Assembly (NCBI RefSeq): GCF_046546515.1 | Contig: NZ_JBKHKJ010000007.1 | Coordinates: forward strand, 62,001-126,000 | Length of the DNA: 64,000 nucleotides | Source of the DNA: Parasediminibacterium sp046546515 | GTDB lineage: Bacteria; Bacteroidota; Bacteroidia; Chitinophagales; Chitinophagaceae | Reading direction: 5' to 3' | Shown: piece after piece, positions 34,717 through 43,386 of the stretch | How the letters are laid out: every line of letters begins with the position of its first letter | How positions within the stretch are numbered: position 1 is the first letter of the stretch | Notes under the pieces: model-generated | Seen by the model: only the letters and a program-made list of their open reading frames with translations | The model's database searches: none | What the model was told of the DNA's origin: nothing | Translations under genes and position numbers: made by a program

Positions 34717-36008
34717 GGGTGCATAAAAGTTTTTCGCATTTAAGCGGCTTTTATGGAATTTTTGGTAAATCCAGTTACTGTATCCCAATTTTCATTTAGA
34801 TATATTGCTTTGAGGTTAATCATGTGCTGTCCGCCCTCCTTGCTCCACCTTTGCCCAGCATTTTTCATCCGGTTTTGTATCAATGTCCTATGTGCAGATT
34901 CTACTGCCCCAGAACCTATTATCCCAGCCCCTATTGTTCTATATTTCTTATAATCCATCCGCTTTATATTAGGTTCATAGTAAGCTATCAGCTTTTCAGC
35001 AGCATCCTTGCTTTTTCCTGTTGCGGCTATCCTTATATTCCCAATTACTGTTTCTATTTGGCTTTCCAACAATAAGGCTGCCTGCTTTTCTGCCCATAGC
35101 GAACCTTGCGCCTTATCCCCAAACGCCGCCTCCTTAAATTGGTGCAAATGTTCCAGTGCATGATAATAATCCAAGATTGCGATTGAACCCGGATAGGCGT
35201 CCTCTATCCAGTTCCTTATCCATGTAGCACCGTCTGAGAGGAACACCAATTGCTTGTCGGGGACTTCATAGTTGCCCAGTATTGTATCCACATTGGCAGT
35301 GAACAGTTTGCTTCCCCCCCAGATGCCCGTAATACTGTGAATGCCTTATCCAGCTTGCATCCCCGTTAGGGTCGATACAGTCCGATGACTTGAACAGGCG
35401 TGCCACCTTCACTTCTTTCCAGCCATCGTCCCTTGTGAACAACATGGAACCGTCAACGGCAGCATACAACACTTCTTGGCTTTTCACGGTAGGCAGGCTG
35501 GGCTTCAAAAGAACCGAGTCGTCCCCACATGAAGCACCATAAAAGTCGGTAATCGTATTGACCTGCATAGCGCTGACCCCTATGCCCAGAAAGCGTTTCA
35601 CTATGTCATTCCCCTGCTCGTAAACATCCAATTGCCCTGCATACGTGATTAAGTCCTGCAGCAGCGGGCTGTACCGGAACCCATTCACATTGCTACTAAA
35701 GCAATGCGAATTACTGATTACTATTGTCCCGAGGGTAGTTTGCAAAGTTTTTTTTTCGCTTGTCATTGGGTAGCTCCCCGAGATTAGCAGACAGGATGTC
35801 CTGACCCATCTTTCTTAAAATGGCTACAAATTCTTTCTCATAATCATAGAAATTATCTAACCCATTCAAGGCATCGATAGAATCATAATGTTTGGAGGCT
35901 AGGTCAAGAAAACACGCTTTTGTCATAATTAATTACATAATGTTCCCTTATAAAACGTATTAACAGCCTACTTTAGTATGTAAATAAGCGAAAAACTTTT
36001 ATGCACCC
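34717..36008 (-). mobile_element. ISKra4-family insertion sequence
   Basis: 1292 bp with perfect 21-bp terminal inverted repeats: GGGTGCATAAAAGTTTTTCG(C) at 34717-34737 and its complement at 35988-36008. It encodes one transposase on the minus strand, broken into three frames. The right end abuts another element with the same ends (36012), so no target duplication can be read there. The elements at 27585, 36012, 36271, 43387 and 51820 share these ends. Confidence 0.88.
34740..35926 (-). pseudogene. ISKra4-family transposase, two frameshifts
   Basis: Three minus-strand frames read as one protein of about 395 residues: 35926 to about 35752, then to about 35320, then to 34740. The first break is at a run of nine A residues; eight would restore the frame. 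The second is at a run of seven G; six would give HLGGSKLFTANVDTIL and continue. Family motifs include YAAVDGSMLF, VFLSDGATWIRNW, LDYYHALEHL and GSGAVESAHRTLIQ with RMKNAGQRW. It is probably inactive, unless slippage at the A run is used for expression. Confidence 0.85.
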
Positions 36009-36011
36009 AAA

Positions 36012-36260
36012 GGGTGCATAAAAGTTTTTCGCTTTGCTAGTACAAAGCTAACTGTATAGGATGAAAACATCTGTTTGATTGGGCTGATGCCATCGGCATC
36101 AAACGTTTATAGAAAACAGTTGATACACAACACATATGCGACCCCTTCGGGGTCGAAGGATAGCGGGCTTTTTGATTTCTATGAACGTAAAATCCCGATG
36201 GGATTAGCATTTAGATTTATCAAAATGCGGGTGGCTGTAGCGAAAAACTTTTATGCACCC
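36012..36260. mobile_element. 249-bp MITE with the same ends as the IS
   Basis: Both ends are exact copies of the 21-bp terminal repeats of the IS at 34717. The interior is unrelated to the transposase and holds short hairpins (GATGCCATCGGCATC, GACCCCTTCGGGGTC). It starts three bases after the IS and ends ten bases before element E2. Confidence 0.85.
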
Positions 36261-36270
36261 TTTTAGATAC

Positions 36271-37028
36271 GGTGCATAAAGTTTTCGCTTGGGCTCCTAT
36301 TTTTGATTTGTGCTGGAGCGTACCCTAATTTATAAAAACCTTATCTTTGTTGTATAATTGCACTTGGCAAAAAGCATTTACAAAGCTAGTGTTCCGTCAG
36401 TCTTATCGTAGTTCTTTTTTTATTAATATTAAAATAGTAGTTTTTGAAAATTAGGGTATTATAATTCCTTGTCAATAAATTATCACTTTACTATCATAAA
36501 ATGATTAGTTTATTATCAGCTTCCTATCAATAAATTATCAGTAACTGATAGTAAAATTATCATAAATTATACTTTTTTTTCTACTAAAAATCCACTAATA
36601 TTATTGATAATCAATGGTTTACAAAGAAGTCGAGGATTAAAAAAAAAATCTGAAGCAGCAAAAAAGACTCAAAATTGGCAAAACTGAAACTATTTTAATA
36701 AAATAACCTGCAAAAAGGATATTATAAAAAATATACAACTGCCCCTTTTTTGTCCTTCCCCAGCATACTCCTTCTGCTTTGCATGAATTTGTCGCTACCT
36801 TTCTGGATAAGTAGGGGCGGGTAGGAGCAGGGTTGCGCTAAGGTGAATTTTTACTAAAAAAGCGAAAAACTCTTATAAAACAAAGTCATTGCAAATAGTG
36901 CTGTAAAGCCCCGAAGGGATGTTATATACTATCGATGGGTATTGCCCATCGAATAAAGAAAAGTGTACCAATGACAAGGTTACTTTTAGCTAAACATCAT
37001 TTGCTTATTGGGATACTTTTATGCACCC
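36271..37028. mobile_element. IS-related element with 11-bp array, E2
   Basis: The left end is a slightly shortened terminal repeat (GGTGCATAAAGTTTTCGC, 36271-36288). Next are TATCTTTG (36342-36349), TATCGTAGTTCTTTTTTT with TTAATATTAAAATAG, an array of nine 11-bp units (36470-36568) and TTATTGATAATCAATGGTTT. GGCAAAACTGAAACTATTTT and a GC-richer segment complete it. The right terminal repeat seems split: GCGAAAAACT at 36862-36871 and CTTTTATGCACCC at 37016-37028, with about 144 bp of REP-like sequence between. The array unit (TATCAATAAAT type) differs from the other elements. Confidence 0.75.
36872..37015. repeat. REP-like insert in the right end of E2
   Basis: Contains AGCCCCGAAGGGAT and the hairpin TCGATGGGTATTGCCCATCGA. 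It separates the two halves of the E2 terminal repeat, which suggests it was inserted there. Confidence 0.5.
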
Positions 37029-37121
37029 GTTATATTAAGAGTTGTACACAGCAACATCTCAAAAAAAGAATTAGCACCAGATCCGAAAATATTTTTTTCC
37101 TATTCTTTTTAATGAATTTTG

Positions 37122-37129
37122 TATATTTG
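37122..37129 (+). promoter_or_regulatory. TAnnTTTG -7 element of greA
   Basis: TATATTTG fits the Bacteroidota -7 consensus. It places the transcript start just before the leader hairpin at 37139. Confidence 0.6.
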
Positions 37130-37138
37130 TACCAATGC

Positions 37139-37174
37139 AACGCCGCAGTTATCTGCGGCGTTGTATTTTTTTTT
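37139..37174 (+). terminator. Leader terminator/attenuator of greA
   Basis: AACGCCGCAG and CTGCGGCGTT form a perfect 10-bp stem with a TTAT loop (37139-37162), followed by GTA and nine T residues. It begins about ten bases after the -7 element and ends 28 bases before the greA ATG. As placed it would stop most transcripts in the leader. GreA and a leader terminator also occur together in E. coli, which suggests feedback. Confidence 0.75.
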
Positions 37175-37201
37175 GATAACCCCAGATAAAAATAATAGGA
37201 T

Positions 37202-37669
37202 ATGAGCGAATATGTAACAAAAGAAACGTTTGATAAAATGCGTGAGGAACTGCAGCACATGAAAGGGGTAGAAAGGCCTGCTGCATCCAGGGCAATTGGC
37301 GAAGCGCGCGAAAAAGGCGACTTGAAGGAAAATGCGGAATACGATTCTGCCAAAGATGCGCAGGGTATGCTGGAAGCCCGTATAAAACAATTGGAAGGCG
37401 TAATTGCCAATGCCAAAATTGTGGATCCTACCACCATCGATATTAGCAAAGTAACCATTTTAACCAAGGCTACTATTACCAACTTGGCTACCAAAAAGGT
37501 GCTTACATACCAGATAGTAGGCCAAAAAGAAGCCGATTTGAAAGCAGGTAAAATATCTGCATCCTCGCCAATTGGTGCAGGGTTGTTGGGCAAGGCTGTG
37601 GGCGAAATTGCCGAAGTGCAAACACCAACTGGAATCATGAAATTTGAAGTGATGAGTATTTCTATTTAA
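37202..37669 (+). CDS. greA: Transcription elongation factor GreA
   Basis: 155 residues. The N-terminal coiled coil spans about residues 5-75, with the acidic tip REKGDLKENAEYDSAKD (about 37-53) that enters the RNA polymerase secondary channel and stimulates cleavage of backtracked RNA. The C-terminal FKBP-like domain contains SPIGAGLLGKAVGE. Transcription starts just upstream and passes through a strong hairpin terminator before the gene. Confidence 0.96.
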   Translation: MSEYVTKETFDKMREELQHMKGVERPAASRAIGEAREKGDLKENAEYDSAKDAQGMLEARIKQLEGVIANAKIVDPTTIDISKVTILTKATITNLATKKVLTYQIVGQKEADLKAGKISASSPIGAGLLGKAVGEIAEVQTPTGIMKFEVMSISI

Positions 37670-37721
37670 ATAATTGCCACGAAAGCATACGCTTAATGAA
37701 GCAGGAAGTTTTAATATATAG

Positions 37722-37745
37722 CCCCTACATTTGTAGGGGTTTTTC
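37722..37745 (+). terminator. Rho-independent terminator after greA
   Basis: CCCCTACATTTGTAGGGG, a perfect 7-bp stem, is followed by TTTTT. It lies about 50 bases after the greA stop and upstream of the HIT gene. Confidence 0.8.
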
Positions 37746-37792
37746 ATTAAAATGAATCCTAATTTAAAACTCAAAATTTAAAATAACAATAA

Positions 37793-38188
37793 GTGACCAT
37801 TTTTTCAAAAATCATCGCAGGTGAAATACCTTCCTTTAAAATTGCTGAAAATGATAAACTGTATGCTTTTTTGGACATTTCCCCATTAACGCATGGGCAC
37901 ACACTTATTGTGCCGAAAATAGAAGTGGACAAACTCTTTGACCTGCCAGATGATTATTTAGATGGGTTACTTGTTTTTGCGAAGCCAATTGCAAAAGCTA
38001 TTCAACAGGCATACCCCTGCAACAGGGTAAGCATATTAACTGTAGGGCTTGAAGTGCCACATGCCCATGTGCACCTGATACCCATGAACAGCACCCACGA
38101 TATGAACCTGATGAATAAAAAATTAACCCTAAGCAAAGAAGAATTGAAAGCAGTGCAGGAAAATATATTGGGATATTTGTACCGCTGA
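37793..38188 (+). CDS. HIT-family nucleotide-binding protein
   Basis: 131 residues starting at a GTG (MTIFSKIIAGEIPSFKI). The histidine triad HAHVHLIP near residue 97 is the active site of HIT hydrolases, which split nucleotide phosphoramidates or related adenylates. FLDISPLTHGHTLIVPK is the usual nucleotide-contact segment. Substrate unknown. It follows greA with a terminator between. Confidence 0.92.
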   Translation: MTIFSKIIAGEIPSFKIAENDKLYAFLDISPLTHGHTLIVPKIEVDKLFDLPDDYLDGLLVFAKPIAKAIQQAYPCNRVSILTVGLEVPHAHVHLIPMNSTHDMNLMNKKLTLSKEELKAVQENILGYLYR

Positions 38189-38221
38189 TTAAATGATTTG
38201 AATGATGACAATAATTATTCC

Positions 38222-38274
38222 TTGCGGTAGTATATCATTAGCCTTCAAAATATACTACGGTGCAATTTTTTTTT
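38222..38274 (+). terminator. Terminator after the HIT gene
   Basis: Imperfect stem TTGCGGTAGTATAT / ATATACTACGGTGCAA with a 14-base loop, followed by nine T residues. Confidence 0.7.
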
Positions 38275-38303
38275 GTTAGTAAAAGGAGGAAGTCTTTGGC
38301 AGT

Positions 38304-38732
38304 TTAGAAAGCCACATTCAAATTGCCGATATAGCCCCACCATTTTGCCCAACGGGAAACTGTTTTAAAGCCCTCCAGCTCGCTATATTCTATTTGGTCC
38401 ATTTTTACACAAACCATATTGTCGTGCAGGCAATCAGTATTGCCAAATTCTTTTTTTTCTTTTGTAGATTTAACGGCTATGCCTTTGGCAGTTATAAAAA
38501 AAGGGTTGCCTTTTTTGTAGAAGAAAAGTTCCACAGGAAAAGTGTCGTCTGTGTGCTTTTGTTCAAAATTGCCATCCAGAGGAAAGTACAACTGGCCGTT
38601 GTCGTCCATTACCATGTTTTTCTTGATGCCTAGTACTTGCTTGTGGCTTTCGTCCAAGCAGCGGTACATCATCGCTTGTGCAGAATCTTCAATGCGGTCT
38701 TTAATAAATTTTAAGTGTTTATCTGTATTCAT
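38304..38732 (-). CDS. Unknown protein, possible flavin-binding split barrel
   Basis: 142 residues from the ATG at 38732 (MNTDKHLKFIKDRIEDSAQAMMYRC). The length, the short N-terminal helix and the following strand pattern (GQLYFPLDGN, DTFPVELFFYKKGNPFFITAKGIAV) are compatible with a pyridoxamine-phosphate-oxidase-like split barrel of the general-stress type. I see no diagnostic motif, so this is tentative. It has no signal peptide and stands alone between terminators and repeats. Confidence 0.65.
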   Translation of the reverse strand: MNTDKHLKFIKDRIEDSAQAMMYRCLDESHKQVLGIKKNMVMDDNGQLYFPLDGNFEQKHTDDTFPVELFFYKKGNPFFITAKGIAVKSTKEKKEFGNTDCLHDNMVCVKMDQIEYSELEGFKTVSRWAKWWGYIGNLNVAF

Positions 38733-38872
38733 GGCATTTTTGTTTATAAAATTAAGGGAAAAAATTGTGCCAACAAACAACAAAAAAACTGTGGATTTTG
38801 GTACTCGTTTTCAATATGGATACCATTGGTTTTTGCTACTCAACTACAATTTTGGTTAATTTGCCACTAAGA

Positions 38873-38998
38873 CACGAAGACACAAAGAGGCACAAAGTTT
38901 TAAGGGAAGAACAAGAAAAGGAACGGTAAAACTATTGATAACATAAGTTTTACCCTTCCTTTTCTTAGTGCTTCTTCGTGTTTCTGTGCCTTTGTGGC
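38873..38998. repeat. CACAAAG-type fold-back element
   Basis: 126 bp. The left arm begins GCCACTAAGACACGAAGACA and the right arm ends GCACTTCGTG-like sequence, then CCTTTGTGGC. Inner segments GGTAAAACT and AGTTTTACC also pair. Non-coding; related copies lie at 29228, 43169 and 51037. Confidence 0.7.
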
Positions 38999-39011
38999 TA
39001 AAATCCTTTGC

Positions 39012-40214
39012 TTATTCAATTTTTTTCCCGTGGAAATGCTGCGTGGCAACCGAGTGCTTATTGGCATTTTTTGCTTTTAGCAAAGAAAGTACTTGGTAAA
39101 AAACAAACTTAGGGATACCCGTCAATGCCTTGTAAATACGCTTGTCAGTAGGCGAAAGCAACAAGGCTATAAAAAAACCAGCCACAAACATGGCAAAGCC
39201 AATCAGCCACAGCACTGCTATAAAAGGGCTAATAAAAACATTGGCTGCCATCAAGAAAAAAGATAGGATAAGAAAAATGAACAATGGCGGCCTCAATAAA
39301 ATAAAGCCAAACAAAAATTGGTTCCAGTTGGCATTGCGTATGCCCAGCCCTATAATCTGGAAGCTGAATACAAAATACTTGAACCAGGTATTGATCCAGC
39401 GAGCACGTTGCTTTACCAACTGATCCGATTGCGAGGTTTTTTCGTCATATACTACCGCATCGGCTGTGAACGCAATACGGTAGCCACGGCTAAGGATTTC
39501 TTTTTGCAGCACTTTGTCAAAACCAGCACCTGTTATGTCTAAATGCCCTAGGCATTCTTTGTATAGCTGTACCGTGAACGCCATGCCAGACCCTGCTAAG
39601 GTGGCAGAAGAACCCACTTGAAACAATATTTTACCATCGTAAAAATGGTAATACACATCCCTTGCCGCATCGATACAGGCATAAGTAGTGTCTAAATTTT
39701 TAGCTTTCCGCTCGCCCTGCACGGCAGAAAAACCTGCATCGAAATAAGGGTTTAATTGAGATAGGTAATCTGGTTCTACCAAATTGTCGCTGTCAATAAT
39801 TGTAAGCCTTTCGTGCCGCCTTTTAAAATTGTTAATGGCATAAAAATGCGAGCGTGTGTTGCTGGCAAGGGTTTCTTGCGGCCTTAGCACAATTACACGG
39901 CTATCGGCAAAATGAAGGTTGCTCACATCGCACTTATCGGCCACGATGTAAATAAGGTAATTGCTGTATTGCAGGCGCAGCAGCGAGTCTATTACTGGTG
40001 GCAGGGTATGCGTTTGCTCGTAAGCGGTAACAATAATGGCGTAGTCTGCTTCGCCGCTGGCCTGGCTTGCAGGCTTGGTATCAATGGGCAATTTCTTTTT
40101 GGGTAAAATGACATACAAAAGGTACAATACCAGTGGCAGTGCCAGGTTGTACCCAATAAGCAGTTGAAAGCCAAGCCAAACCCAATAGGCAATATGTAAA
40201 AATAGGCTAGTCAT
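39012..40214 (-). CDS. Membrane glycosyltransferase, family 2 (polysaccharide synthase-like)
   Basis: 400 residues. One helix at 8-35 precedes a GT-A domain (about 55-290) with AIIVTAYEQ, the metal-binding IIDSDNLVEP (DxD-type), GSGMAF and TGAGFDKVLQ. KQRARW (about 272) is close to the QxxRW motif of processive synthases. Helices at about 285-375 close the protein. It is the last gene of an operon with a Wzc-like and a TolC-like gene and overlaps the former by eight bases. It probably builds a surface polysaccharide. Confidence 0.88.
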   Translation of the reverse strand: MTSLFLHIAYWVWLGFQLLIGYNLALPLVLYLLYVILPKKKLPIDTKPASQASGEADYAIIVTAYEQTHTLPPVIDSLLRLQYSNYLIYIVADKCDVSNLHFADSRVIVLRPQETLASNTRSHFYAINNFKRRHERLTIIDSDNLVEPDYLSQLNPYFDAGFSAVQGERKAKNLDTTYACIDAARDVYYHFYDGKILFQVGSSATLAGSGMAFTVQLYKECLGHLDITGAGFDKVLQKEILSRGYRIAFTADAVVYDEKTSQSDQLVKQRARWINTWFKYFVFSFQIIGLGIRNANWNQFLFGFILLRPPLFIFLILSFFLMAANVFISPFIAVLWLIGFAMFVAGFFIALLLSPTDKRIYKALTGIPKFVFYQVLSLLKAKNANKHSVATQHFHGKKIE

Positions 40215-42423
40215 CGTTATTTTTTCTTTTCTTTTTCCTGTTTTTGAATTGATTAATGAGCCTTTTTAACCTTGATTTACGGTTAGAAACCTTGTTTAAA
40301 ATAAAACCGATAAATTGCTTGTCAATGCCCCTAAGATAGTTGATTTGTAAATCTTTAGTGCTTGAGATAGTTTGGTTTGCCTGAAAAATAGCCAATACTT
40401 TTTCTGCCATCACTACCCACTCCTTCGATTTGTTCATGTTGTCCAAGGCGTTAGCATCAATAATAATAACGTCAAAGGTATCTTTTAGCACGTTTATCTT
40501 TTGTTTTACAACATGTTCTTCGCACAATTCAAACAGAGAAGTATCGCCACCTTTATTTGCTAATACGCTAAACCCGTCATTGCTAACCATATCGAGCAAA
40601 TGGAGCGTGCCATTTAAATAATCTTCCAAAAAGAAAGGAGACTTTGTAATTTCAGTTATTGAAGGAAAATCAAAATCGCCGTCTATCAGCAATACTTTTT
40701 TATTGGCCATTGAATAGGCGTATGCAAGGCTAAGTGCTGTGAAAGACTTGCCCTCGCCCTCTGAAATACTAGTAACAGCTAACACATGGCTATCCTTCAT
40801 TTCCATTTCTACCTCAAACCTTGCCGAGCGGAGCAGGGTTTTGTAGCGTTGCAGTTCTGTGCTAGGCCTATTGCTATTCCATACTGACTGCAAGTTCAAT
40901 GATGTTTTTTTCAACAGCGGCAAATAGCCTAAAACAGGGATATTGGTTTTGTTGGCCAACTCCCTTGATGTTTTAAGACTGTCGTCTAAATAAAACACAA
41001 TAAACAGTACCACTATATACAAAACAACTGGCACTACGCCGCTTGCTGCTGTCAAAATCATTTTTTTAGAAGGTGCAGCAGGCCCTGGCATGGCCATTTC
41101 AATTTGCTTGATACGTGGCGAAATGGTTGACTCCATTGAGGTTTGGTTGTATTTTTGCAATATCTCAATATACTCCTTGCTGGCAATATCTATTTCTGTT
41201 TCAAACGATTGAATCACGGCTTCGTGCGGCACTAGCTTGTCGTAAGCTGCATTTAGCGAGTTTATTTTGTTTTGCAAAGAAGCAATGCTGTTTTTGGCAA
41301 CTTCTAGCTGCACTTGCAATGTTAACTTTTGCGATATTAAATTGGTTTTAGCCGACAAAGGGTCTGTAATATACTTGTCAGACTGTTGTAGTATCTGGGC
41401 TGTGATGATGCTTTGCAGCGAGTCAATTTTTACTTTTATTTTAGGGTCGTAATTGCTGCTGATGTATTTCTCAGTATATCGTTTAAGGATGTCTTTTGTG
41501 GCCAGCATTTGCTGGTTTAGTTTTATGAATGCAGTTTCTACATACATCCTGTCTTGCGGGTTAAACATATTGTCAATGCTTCTAATGGCACCCGCATTGG
41601 CCAGAACGTCTTTTTCCGTTATTTCTTTCCTCGATTCAAAATCTGCTATTTGCGCATAAATGCTCTTGGCTTGCTCCGCTAGGTTTAGCACCCTGTTTTG
41701 TATTTTGTATTCTTTCAGGGCTTGCATTTTGGCGTTCATAGAATCCCTTTTTTCCTGTAGCAGGGTTTCTAAAAAATCAACGCCCTTTACATGGTTTTCT
41801 TTTACAATATACCCGTAATAAGCCACAAATTCGCTGCAAATAGAATTAATGACAAACGCACAGAAATAGGGATTGTCACCTTCAATTTCTAGGTCAATGA
41901 AATCGCTGTTGCTCACCCTGTAAACAGACAGCTTTTTCTTTAGCGATTCTAAGTCGTAACCCATCGAGTTTAGTAAGTCGTCCAGCTTCTTTTGGTCTGC
42001 ATCATACAGGTACAACGACTCCCTTGAAGTATATTTCTTTATAAAAATATCCCTATAATGCGCAACTTGGTTTTGGTCTAGGCTAAGAAAAAGCTTGCTT
42101 TTTTTCCTGAATGTAGGAGTACTATCCTTTAGGTCGTGCAATATCAGCAAGTACGACACCTGGTCTAGTATTTTTTTTAATTGGATAGACTGTATCAGGT
42201 TGGCAAACTGTAAATTGATTTGCGACTCCTGTGCATCCTGCTTGCTGTCTAGCACCTGTGCCTCGGTTTGGTCCACCAATCCTGTTGCCAATCGCCCTCT
42301 AGAGGTAAAGCTTTCGGGCAGGTGCTTGGTGAGTGTAAAAGTAAATGCAATGGCAATCAGCGACGATGCCAGGATCATGAACTTTTGACGGTAAATAAGG
42401 TATATAAAGTTGCGTAGCTCCAT
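40207..42423 (-). CDS. Wzc-like polysaccharide co-polymerase with ATPase domain
   Basis: 738 residues. A helix at 16-34 and one near 455-480 enclose a long periplasmic domain with coiled coils (about 210-440). The cytoplasmic domain has a Walker A of BY-kinase type (SISEGEGKSFTA, about 553), Walker A' LLIDGDFDFPS and Walker B VIIIDANAL. Such proteins control polysaccharide chain length and export. The C-terminus is lysine/arginine-rich (RKSRLKRLINQFKNRKKKRK) and lacks the tyrosine cluster that BY-kinases autophosphorylate. It overlaps the TolC-like gene by one base. Confidence 0.88.
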   Translation of the reverse strand: MELRNFIYLIYRQKFMILASSLIAIAFTFTLTKHLPESFTSRGRLATGLVDQTEAQVLDSKQDAQESQINLQFANLIQSIQLKKILDQVSYLLILHDLKDSTPTFRKKSKLFLSLDQNQVAHYRDIFIKKYTSRESLYLYDADQKKLDDLLNSMGYDLESLKKKLSVYRVSNSDFIDLEIEGDNPYFCAFVINSICSEFVAYYGYIVKENHVKGVDFLETLLQEKRDSMNAKMQALKEYKIQNRVLNLAEQAKSIYAQIADFESRKEITEKDVLANAGAIRSIDNMFNPQDRMYVETAFIKLNQQMLATKDILKRYTEKYISSNYDPKIKVKIDSLQSIITAQILQQSDKYITDPLSAKTNLISQKLTLQVQLEVAKNSIASLQNKINSLNAAYDKLVPHEAVIQSFETEIDIASKEYIEILQKYNQTSMESTISPRIKQIEMAMPGPAAPSKKMILTAASGVVPVVLYIVVLFIVFYLDDSLKTSRELANKTNIPVLGYLPLLKKTSLNLQSVWNSNRPSTELQRYKTLLRSARFEVEMEMKDSHVLAVTSISEGEGKSFTALSLAYAYSMANKKVLLIDGDFDFPSITEITKSPFFLEDYLNGTLHLLDMVSNDGFSVLANKGGDTSLFELCEEHVVKQKINVLKDTFDVIIIDANALDNMNKSKEWVVMAEKVLAIFQANQTISSTKDLQINYLRGIDKQFIGFILNKVSNRKSRLKRLINQFKNRKKKRKNNDD

Positions 42424-43100
42424 TATCGTACGTCTTCTAATTTTTTACATATAATTTCTTCCAGCGTGCTTTTAGATACTAGCAAATTGCCTTCAGACGC
42501 AATGATATTTTGTTTCTGCTCGGTAAAGGCAATAATTGCCTTGTTGTAATTTTCAAAGGTCTCTTCTCCTTTTTCAAATTTATATTTAATTATCTTATAA
42601 TTTGCTTCTATGTCAACAGCGGTTTTCGATTGCAGTTTCAAAATAGTCAATTGCTGGATATATTTATAGTATCGGCTTTTAACTTCTGCTTCTATGTTTA
42701 GGTCATAGGCATCCTTGTCTAGGTTGGCAATAAGCAATTCATTTTTGCTTTGCCTAATAGTATAGGGCTTTTGTAAAATGGCAGCCAAGTTTAGAAAAAC
42801 GCCTACCTGATAGCCAGACAAAACCGGTGCCGACAAGGAAGTAGTGTTAGTAGGGCTGTATGCCAAGGAAAAAGTAAGCAGATCGTACCAAGATTTTTTT
42901 GTTTTGGTTACATTATCCTGCGCCATGATTACCCTGCGCTCAAAACTTTTCATTTTTGGGTAATTGATTTTGGCTTCGTCAATTAACTTTTGAAGTAATT
43001 TATAATTTATCTCAGTATAAATAGACTCCTGTGCATTGGCACAAACAGAAAACGACAAAACAACTAAACCGAGAAATATTTGTTTAAAGCAGCCCTGCAT
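42423..43100 (-). CDS. Short TolC-like outer membrane protein
   Basis: 225 residues with a signal peptide (residues 1-24, ending ANAQE). The remainder is mainly long helices broken by a strand-like segment (FSLAYSPTNTTSLSAPVLSGYQVGVFLNLAAIL), the pattern of one repeat of TolC. Full TolC proteins have two such repeats and about 450 residues, so this is half-length; it might assemble from six subunits or be a reduced relative. It is the first gene of the three-gene operon. Confidence 0.75.
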   Translation of the reverse strand: MQGCFKQIFLGLVVLSFSVCANAQESIYTEINYKLLQKLIDEAKINYPKMKSFERRVIMAQDNVTKTKKSWYDLLTFSLAYSPTNTTSLSAPVLSGYQVGVFLNLAAILQKPYTIRQSKNELLIANLDKDAYDLNIEAEVKSRYYKYIQQLTILKLQSKTAVDIEANYKIIKYKFEKGEETFENYNKAIIAFTEQKQNIIASEGNLLVSKSTLEEIICKKLEDVR

Positions 43101-43168
43101 TTTTAATATTTGTTGATAAAATTGTTTTTTGAAATATACAAGTTTTTGTTATTACTCGGGTATTTTTT

Positions 43169-43278
43169 GCCATAAAGGCACAAAGAAGCACAAAGTTTTA
43201 AAGTTAAGTATAGAAAAAAGCATGTAATCTTTTCTTTTTCCTTCTTAGCGCTACTTTGAGCCTTCGTGCCTTTGTGGC
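43169..43278. repeat. CACAAAG-type fold-back element
   Basis: 110 bp beginning GCCATAAAGGCACAAAGAAG and ending CGTGCCTTTGTGGC. The arms are imperfect complements. Closest to the copy at 38873-38998. Confidence 0.65.
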
Positions 43279-43386
43279 AAATACTAGCTAGCACTAACAG
43301 CAAAGAAAGTGAAATGTGGCTGCAATATCATATTAAAATATGCTATAGCTGCCTATTTTGGTTTTTAATCACCCACATACCCATTG

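Noticed and set aside
34740..35926. Classical -1 programmed frameshift in the transposase
   Set aside because: The shift needed at the A run is +1 (or loss of one A), not -1; slippage or mutation explains it better.
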